Positions 6,939 through 11,460 of a DNA stretch of 11,460 bases are shown here, in pieces. Every line of letters begins with the position of its first letter. Positions within the stretch are counted from its first letter, which is position 1. The notes under the pieces were generated by a model. The model ran no database searches. It was not told the origin of the DNA and was given only the letters and a program-made list of their open reading frames with translations. The translations under genes and the position numbers were made by a program. The DNA is from JAFCEV01 sp964473005 (GTDB lineage: Archaea > Nanobdellota > Nanobdellia > Pacearchaeales > GW2011-AR1): contig CAYYME010000020.1 in the NCBI GenBank assembly GCA_964473005.1, forward strand, positions 1 to 11,460, read 5' to 3'.

Positions 6939-7013
6939 TAAGATAGGCTTTCATCTCTCTTTTCATAGATAAATAAAGGACAGGCTATTTTTAAACATTA
7001 TTAAAATTTGTCC

Positions 7014-7045
7014 AAATATTTATAAATATGAATAGTTTAATAATT
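7014..7045 (+). promoter_or_regulatory. TATA promoter for the cyclase-like membrane protein
   Basis: The stretch aaatatttataaat (7014..7027) is a strong TATA-like element. It directly abuts the upstream ATG at 7028, but is centred close to 30 bases before the next in-frame ATG at 7049. Leaderless starts in archaea normally lie 25 to 30 bases after the TATA centre, so the site supports translation from 7049. An imperfect inverted repeat (6978..7013) lies immediately upstream. Confidence 0.55.
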
Positions 7046-9085
7046 AAAATGGGGCGAATTATATTTTCATTGTTGTTTGTGATTTTATTGATTTCTTTTG
7101 CATCTGCAAATATAATAATAACCCAGCAACCAGAAGAAATTTACAATTTAGGAGATACAATAAATAGTCAGGTAGAGATATATGCAGATGCAGGACCAAT
7201 CACAGGAAAAACACTTACAACAAACTTATTGTGCAATGGATTTAGCATACTTTCTGTTAATAAACAGGGTATTATAGATTTAAACACTGGGGAATCTATT
7301 CAGATATATGTTATAATACATATTGACAAAGAACTACTTAACGAAAGAACAGCAGCTACAGGATGTGTTTTAAAATCTTTTCTTGGCTCAGAATCTCCTG
7401 TGCTTACAAACGAATTCAAAATCTCTGATTTAATCAAAATTGATTGGAATTTTAACAAATCAGAAGTTGCTCCTGAAGAAAAAGTGGTAATTGAGGGGCA
7501 GGCTACAAAAGAGAACAACGAGCCTGCACAGGGTTTTGCAAAGCTAAAAATAACAGGCGCAAATACATCAACAATTGAGATGACTGATACAGTAAAAAAC
7601 GGCTATTTTTACCTGAACTTCTCTTTCCCAAAAGAAACCAAAGCAGGGCTTCAGATTATAAGTCTGGAAGTTTATGAAGAAGATATAAACGGAAAAATAA
7701 CAAACAAGGGAAGTGTAAATTCTGATATTCGTGTAGCACAGGTTCCGACTAATCTTGAAGTAGTTTTTGAAAACAGTGAAGTTGAACCAGGAACAAATCT
7801 TAAAGTAAAGACAATTCTTCATGATCAGACAGGAGAATTCATAGAAGCAACATCAATCATCACAATAAAAAACAGCAAGAATGAAATTCTTGAACAGCAG
7901 GAAATTCAGACAGGAAATTTTCTGGAATACCCCATATATGATTACGAACCTCCGGCAACCTGGAAAATATTTGCTGTTTCAAGCAAGCTGACAGGCGAAG
8001 GCACCTTCAATATCACTAAAAAAGAAAGTGTGGGTTTTGTAATGATAAACAAAACCATTACAATAGTGAATACAGGAAATGTGGAATACTGCAACAAGAC
8101 AGTGCTGATTAAAATAGGAAATGAAACACTGAACATATATGTCTGCCTTGATGTCGGCGAGAGCCAGGAATATCTCTTAACAGCTCCTGAAGGGGAGTAT
8201 GAAGTCAAAATAATCAGCGAGGGAAAAGAGGAGATTTCAAAAAATGTCATGCTTACAGGAAAGGCGGTTGATGTCAAGGAAACTTCAAAAAATAAATTTT
8301 TCAGGCAACTCTTCATCTGGATTTTCCTGGTTGCTGTTTTGGGCTTTGTCGCTTTTGTATTATTTAAAAAAGGCTATAAGAAAAGTCTCTTTGGATATGC
8401 AGGTAAAAAAAAAGAAATGACAAAGGAAGTGAACAGTCCTCTTAAAAAAGGTTCATTGGTGGATTCAGGGAGCATGGCAGAAGTTTCCCTTTCTATAAAA
8501 GGCGACAAGCAGGATGTAAATATTGTGTGCATTAAAATAAAAAATCTCAGGCAGATGGAATCGCACAAAGGAAATGTAAAAGAAACTCTGCAGAGAATAG
8601 TTAATTTTGCTGAGGACAGAAAAGCTGCGACATATGAAAATCAGGAGAATATCTTCTTAATCCTCGCCCCTGTAAAGACAAAAACATTCGGCAATGAAAG
8701 AACAGCCATGATAATTGCACAGAAAGCAAAAGAAATCCTGACAGAGCACAACAAATTATTCAAGCAGAAAATAGACTTTGGAATTTCCATAAGTGAGGGA
8801 ACAATTGTTGCGAAGCAGGAGCCAAATGTTTTGAAATTCATGAGCATGGGAACATTAATGGGTTCTGCAAAGAAACTTTCCTCTCTCTCTGAAAATGAAG
8901 TCTTAATAAGCGAGAAAATAAGGGGGAAATTAGGAGCAGAGGCAAGAGTTGATAAATTAAGTCATGGGAATGTGAGTGCCTATGTCCTAAAAGAAATAAA
9001 AGACAGGGAAGGACACAAAACCTTCCTCAGCGAGTTCGTAAAGAGGCTGGAAAGAGACAAGCAGAAAGAAGATGAAAAAAAATAA
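7028..9085 (+). CDS. Surface receptor-like membrane protein with a degenerate class III cyclase-like cytosolic domain
   Basis: 685 residues from ATG 7028. Met8 (7049) is the likelier start, because it suits the TATA element and gives a compact signal peptide (MGRIIFSLLFVILLISFASA, cleavage after ASA). An ectodomain of roughly 28-420 is beta-rich with immunoglobulin-like or CARDB-like repeats, many possible N-glycosylation sites and cysteines 69, 113, 355 and 373. One membrane helix spans 428-446, followed by a basic linker. Residues about 496-655 follow the class III nucleotidyl cyclase pattern: VNIVCIKIKNL (matching V-x-V-L-F-A-D-I-R-G-F), IDFGISISEG (matching the G-I-H-x-G strand), MGTLMGSAKKL (matching G-D-x-V-N-x-A-A-R-L) and ENEVLISEKI. 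The first metal Asp is Lys503, and the catalytic Asn and Arg positions are Gly and Lys. It is therefore probably a non-catalytic sensor or binding module. The ligand is unknown. Confidence 0.75.
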   Translation: MNSLIIKMGRIIFSLLFVILLISFASANIIITQQPEEIYNLGDTINSQVEIYADAGPITGKTLTTNLLCNGFSILSVNKQGIIDLNTGESIQIYVIIHIDKELLNERTAATGCVLKSFLGSESPVLTNEFKISDLIKIDWNFNKSEVAPEEKVVIEGQATKENNEPAQGFAKLKITGANTSTIEMTDTVKNGYFYLNFSFPKETKAGLQIISLEVYEEDINGKITNKGSVNSDIRVAQVPTNLEVVFENSEVEPGTNLKVKTILHDQTGEFIEATSIITIKNSKNEILEQQEIQTGNFLEYPIYDYEPPATWKIFAVSSKLTGEGTFNITKKESVGFVMINKTITIVNTGNVEYCNKTVLIKIGNETLNIYVCLDVGESQEYLLTAPEGEYEVKIISEGKEEISKNVMLTGKAVDVKETSKNKFFRQLFIWIFLVAVLGFVAFVLFKKGYKKSLFGYAGKKKEMTKEVNSPLKKGSLVDSGSMAEVSLSIKGDKQDVNIVCIKIKNLRQMESHKGNVKETLQRIVNFAEDRKAATYENQENIFLILAPVKTKTFGNERTAMIIAQKAKEILTEHNKLFKQKIDFGISISEGTIVAKQEPNVLKFMSMGTLMGSAKKLSSLSENEVLISEKIRGKLGAEARVDKLSHGNVSAYVLKEIKDREGHKTFLSEFVKRLERDKQKEDEKK

Positions 9086-9278
9086 AAAAAAGTATATAAG
9101 GAAAGTTCTTTTCACAATTCTCATTTCTTTCGCAGTTATTTTGTTTTGGAGAGGCATTTGGGGGCTTGCAGATTTCTATTTATTTCCAAATAACTATCAT
9201 TTGAGTTTATGGGTTTCATTAGGGATTGGTTTATTGATTCTTCTGCTAGTAGAAGATGCTATAAAAGAAATAATTTAA
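9072..9278 (+). CDS. Small two-helix membrane protein
   Basis: 68 residues. It has a strongly basic N-terminus (MKKNKKKYIRK), a first membrane helix at about 12-32, a conserved-looking turn containing FWRGIWGLADFYLFPNN, and a second helix at about 46-60 with an acidic end. The turn resembles a small, widely distributed membrane protein of the W-R-G-x-W-G-L-x-D-x-Y-L-F-P type seen in many archaea and bacteria, for which I know no function. It overlaps the end of the upstream gene by 14 bases, so it is translationally linked to the cyclase-like receptor, and its stop overlaps the stop of the converging gene by 3 bases. A positive-inside topology puts both ends in the cytosol. Confidence 0.7.
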   Translation: MKKNKKKYIRKVLFTILISFAVILFWRGIWGLADFYLFPNNYHLSLWVSLGIGLLILLLVEDAIKEII

Positions 9279-9820
9279 TACAATTCCAGATAACTGTTCA
9301 CAATTGCTCTTTTAATTTCAGGATGTTTTTTCTCCAGTTCGTTTATGAATTCTGAAATTTCGCCTTTCTTTTCTTTTATTTTCCTGAATTTTAACCTTCT
9401 CAGTTTGGCATAAAGCAAAACTTCTTCATCCAAAAAAAGATATAAGGGCTTGATTATCTTTCCTTTTATCGGTTTTAATTCTTTAAATTCTTCTGCATGC
9501 CCTTTTATCAGGCTATGAACAAATTTATCAGCTTCAATATCTATTGTATTTGGAATTGCTACTTTAGTTGGTTTGTTGGATTTATTTTTTACCAGTTTTA
9601 TATCCCTCTTCTCAGAAAACATTTTCAAAATATCCTCTAAAACAACCCCTCTAAAATCTCCTTTGTTTTCATAAACTACAATATCTTTATTTTTAATCAT
9701 TCCAAATTTTCTTAGAGTATAAAGGGCTTTTTTCTGAAAATAATTAATAAAGCATCTTGCACAGAGTTTTCTTTGGTTTGTAAATTCATACACTGGTTTT
9801 TCTCCACACAATCTGCACAT
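9275..9820 (-). CDS. Short TtuA/Ctu1-like protein with a degraded PP-loop
   Basis: 181 residues from the ATG at 9820. The frame is open further, to an ATG at 9937, but that would run 116 bases into the upstream gene, and the family's zinc finger begins MCRLCG. Cysteines 2, 5, 20 and 23 form the N-terminal zinc knuckle of TtuA/NcsA/Ctu1 tRNA 2-thiolation enzymes, followed by the family's F-x-x-Y-F-x-x-K segment. Where active enzymes have the ATP-binding SGGKDS loop, this one has ENKGDF at 51-56. The segment IDIEADKFVHSLIKG and the following IIKPLYLFLDEEVLLYAKLR match the conserved later part of the family, and the end (ELEKKHPEIKRAIVNSYLELY) matches the family's helical region before the second zinc finger, which is absent. 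The middle Fe-S cysteines are missing too. It therefore cannot be a normal thiolase; a structural or tRNA-binding role is inferred. The start lies one base after the upstream stop. Confidence 0.75.
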   Translation of the reverse strand: MCRLCGEKPVYEFTNQRKLCARCFINYFQKKALYTLRKFGMIKNKDIVVYENKGDFRGVVLEDILKMFSEKRDIKLVKNKSNKPTKVAIPNTIDIEADKFVHSLIKGHAEEFKELKPIKGKIIKPLYLFLDEEVLLYAKLRRLKFRKIKEKKGEISEFINELEKKHPEIKRAIVNSYLELY

Positions 9821-9821
9821 T

Positions 9822-10691
9822 TTATTTCTTCTTTGGTTCCGGGGATTTCCTGATTCTTTTAATCTTCCTGGTTTCTTTGATTTCTTTATTCTGTCCCATG
9901 TTTTCAAGACGTTCAGAAATTTTAAACCCAATCCCAAACAACCTGAGAATAATTCCTGTCCCTATCAGAATAAGCGCAATAACAAACATCCATAAAAATA
10001 CAGCTCCTGCTTTTGAAAAGAATATTGAAATTACCTGTGAAAGAATTTCCTGCGAAGTTCCCTCTGAAACTGCAGTTGAAACAGGAGAGAGAATTAATTG
10101 AGCCACAAACGCCCCTATTTTCCTAAGCTGCAGAATTATTAGGGAGGAGATAATCAGCAAAATTCCTGTTAAAATAAATCCGTTTGCTTTTCTTCTGAAC
10201 AGCAACACAACTCCTGCAGACAGAACAATTGAAATCAAAAAAGCATTATAAAATCGTGCTTTCCAGTAATCCTGCGCATACTCTGAAACCAAAAACAGAG
10301 GAATGTCTGATTCTTCAAAGCATTTCCAGAATTCACACTGATAATCTTTGTAATAAAAATCTCCGACAAGATAATTCACGCTGTAATTTATTATTGAATC
10401 TGTCCCGCTTGCAACTACTTCGCACGGAAAGACAAAAGTATATCCCTGAAACTTATAGACAATCTCAGAATTATTCTTGCAATATTCTTTTAAATAAGGA
10501 GTAAGCGTATCAACAATTGTGGTTTCTCCTATCTGCTCTTCTATAATCTTTGTTGCGACAGAATGTATTTGAGGTTCGACATTTTCATATGTAAGAGAAG
10601 AAGCCAGCACTGCAAAAAATCCTGCAGCAAGCAGAGAAACAAACAGCAGCACAGACAAAATAACAATTCCTGCACCTCTTAAAAATCCCAT
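9822..10691 (-). CDS. Four-helix membrane protein with a cysteine-containing outer loop, unknown function
   Basis: 289 residues. Predicted helices are at about 7-31, 147-165, 171-188 and 227-252. The first could also act as a signal anchor. Residues 32-146 form a loop, probably outside the cell, with cysteines 71, 90, 119 and 124 that could form two disulfides. Segment 190-226 is moderately hydrophobic and may lie along the membrane. The tail from 258 is strongly basic and ends RKSPEPKKK, consistent with the cytosol. I do not recognise a family; similar proteins are common as hypotheticals in DPANN-type genomes. It follows the protease gene by 32 bases and has a TATA-like element there. It ends one base before the TtuA-like ATG, so those two are probably co-translated. 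Confidence 0.7.
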   Translation of the reverse strand: MGFLRGAGIVILSVLLFVSLLAAGFFAVLASSLTYENVEPQIHSVATKIIEEQIGETTIVDTLTPYLKEYCKNNSEIVYKFQGYTFVFPCEVVASGTDSIINYSVNYLVGDFYYKDYQCEFWKCFEESDIPLFLVSEYAQDYWKARFYNAFLISIVLSAGVVLLFRRKANGFILTGILLIISSLIILQLRKIGAFVAQLILSPVSTAVSEGTSQEILSQVISIFFSKAGAVFLWMFVIALILIGTGIILRLFGIGFKISERLENMGQNKEIKETRKIKRIRKSPEPKKK

Positions 10692-10705
10692 GAATAAATT
10701 AAAAG

Positions 10706-10724
10706 AAAAGGGGTTTTTAAAATT
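10706..10724 (-). promoter_or_regulatory. TATA promoter for the four-helix membrane protein
   Basis: Read on the minus strand, the gap between the protease stop and the ATG at 10691 contains attttaaaaacccc. Its AT core is centred about 27 bases before the ATG, the spacing expected for a leaderless archaeal transcript. The 32-base gap has no Shine-Dalgarno sequence. Confidence 0.45.
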
Positions 10725-11460
10725 TACATCCTCTCCAAAACTTCAATTCTTTTATCAATTGGAGGATGTGTGCTGTCTAATCTTCCAAAAGGATTTGAAA
10801 TAAATAAAGGGGCAATAGCTTTGCTAACTTTTTTCTCAACAGGTGCAGAATCCTGTTTAATCTTTTTCAAAGCCCTTATTAATCCATCTGGGTACCTTGT
10901 AAACTTTACAGCAGAAGCATCTGCAACAAATTCTCTTTTCCTGGAAATTGACATTTGCACAAGATAAACAACAATTGGTGCAAGTATAGCCAAGGCAATT
11001 CCAATTAGCATAAAAATTGCTTTTCCTTTGTCATTACCTCCTCTTCCCCCGCCAAACCACAAACTTCTTAGAAAAATCTGGGAAATAATTGCAATCATTC
11101 CAACCATAACAGCAACTAAAGTCATATACCTCATATCATAACTTGCAATATGCCCTAATTCATGTGCAAGCACACCTTCAAGTTCATTTTTATCAAGTTT
11201 TTCTAAAGCCCCCTCTGTAACACAAACAACCGCATGTTTAGGATCTCTTCCAGAAGCAAAAGCATTTATTTGCTTGGAATGCATAATATAAAGTTCTGGT
11301 TTTGGCAAGCCAGAAGCAAGAATTAATCCTTCAACTAAATTATGATATTGTTTATAATCATCTTTGTAAGCTTTAGTAGCTTTAACACTTGCAATTGCAA
11401 TTTTGTGAGAATTATAATAACTAATTAAAAGATAACTTATTGAAAAAATAATTGCAATAA
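10724..11460 (-). CDS. htpX: HtpX-family membrane zinc metalloprotease, 5' end outside the window
   Basis: 244 residues are visible. The frame stays open to the window edge, so the N-terminus is missing; the apparent start near 11308 is an internal TTG within GLPKPELY. HtpX is a membrane M48 peptidase that degrades damaged membrane proteins. Visible features are the tail of an N-terminal membrane helix (IAIIFSISYLLISYY), the family segment ILASGLPKPELYIM followed by NAFASGRDPKHA, the zinc site HELGH (11150..11164), a helix pair (about 19 residues after the site, then AIFMLIGIALAILAPIVVY), and SRKREFVADASA, whose Glu is the third zinc ligand. The C-terminus DSTHPPIDKRIEVLERM is typical. All catalytic residues are present. 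It is likely the first visible gene of the minus-strand group. Confidence 0.92.
   Translation of the reverse strand, partial: IAIIFSISYLLISYYNSHKIAIASVKATKAYKDDYKQYHNLVEGLILASGLPKPELYIMHSKQINAFASGRDPKHAVVCVTEGALEKLDKNELEGVLAHELGHIASYDMRYMTLVAVMVGMIAIISQIFLRSLWFGGGRGGNDKGKAIFMLIGIALAILAPIVVYLVQMSISRKREFVADASAVKFTRYPDGLIRALKKIKQDSAPVEKKVSKAIAPLFISNPFGRLDSTHPPIDKRIEVLERM

Noticed and set aside
7300..8847. Several minus-strand open frames, the longest 124 codons at 7942..8316
   Set aside because: All are antisense to the continuous 685-codon receptor-like gene, with no recognisable motifs.
9821..9937. Longer N-terminus for the TtuA-like gene starting at 9937
   Set aside because: It would run 116 bases into the four-helix membrane protein gene and adds a Lys/Arg-rich stretch unlike the family. 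The family zinc knuckle starts at the ATG at 9820, one base after the upstream stop.
9877..10967. Plus-strand open frames at 9877..10101, 10229..10504 and 10770..10967
   Set aside because: They are antisense to the membrane protein and HtpX genes, which have clear membrane segments or catalytic motifs in the opposite strand.
11306..11308. TTG at 11308..11306 as the start of the protease gene
   Set aside because: The frame remains open to the window edge and upstream residues (KQYHNLVEGLILASG) fit the HtpX family, so the TTG is an internal leucine codon.

Overview
The window looks archaeal, most likely from an uncultivated small-genome lineage such as a DPANN archaeon (Woesearchaeota or Pacearchaeota-like). 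The reasons are an AT-rich sequence, archaeal-type TrpRS, TATA elements placed about 25 to 30 bases before start codons (leaderless transcripts), no clear Shine-Dalgarno sites, and an archaeal-style surface protein joined to a cytosolic signalling-like domain. The lineage is inference; the archaeal call is firmer.

Bases 194 to 6938 hold six same-strand genes built from two alternating families, in the order A1-W1-W3-A3-A2-W2. The W genes are tryptophanyl-tRNA synthetase (TrpRS) paralogues. The A genes encode a 325 to 336 residue family that I do not recognise by name. Its sequence can be laid against the class Ic synthetase Rossmann core, but it has neither HIGH nor KMSKS. A1-W1 and A2-W2 share an exact 1700-bp direct repeat (194..1893 and 4770..6469). 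It covers all of gene A and the first 60 % of gene W, then breaks off into C-terminal halves that are only about half identical. W2 keeps a cysteine pattern like the [4Fe-4S] site of some TrpRS; W1 has lost it. W3 is a divergent paralogue with a longer N-terminus and KASSS instead of KMSKS. It has its own promoter and is followed by the divergent partner A3. The tight spacing (4-bp ATGA overlaps, 2-bp and 8-bp gaps) suggests that each A protein works with a W protein. This array is the best candidate for an undescribed system. The repeat must first be confirmed as real rather than an assembly artefact.

Bases 7028 to 9278 (+) hold a secreted-domain, single-pass membrane protein. Its cytosolic domain resembles a class III nucleotide cyclase with the catalytic residues lost. 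A 68-residue two-helix membrane protein overlaps its end.

Bases 9275 to 11460 (-) hold a converging group: an HtpX-type membrane metalloprotease cut off by the window edge, a four-helix membrane protein with a cysteine-containing loop, and a short TtuA/Ctu1-like protein whose PP-loop is degraded. A possible divergent gene start sits at 1..67 (-). I saw no tRNA, rRNA, CRISPR array or insertion sequence, and no gene-free stretch over 300 bases.
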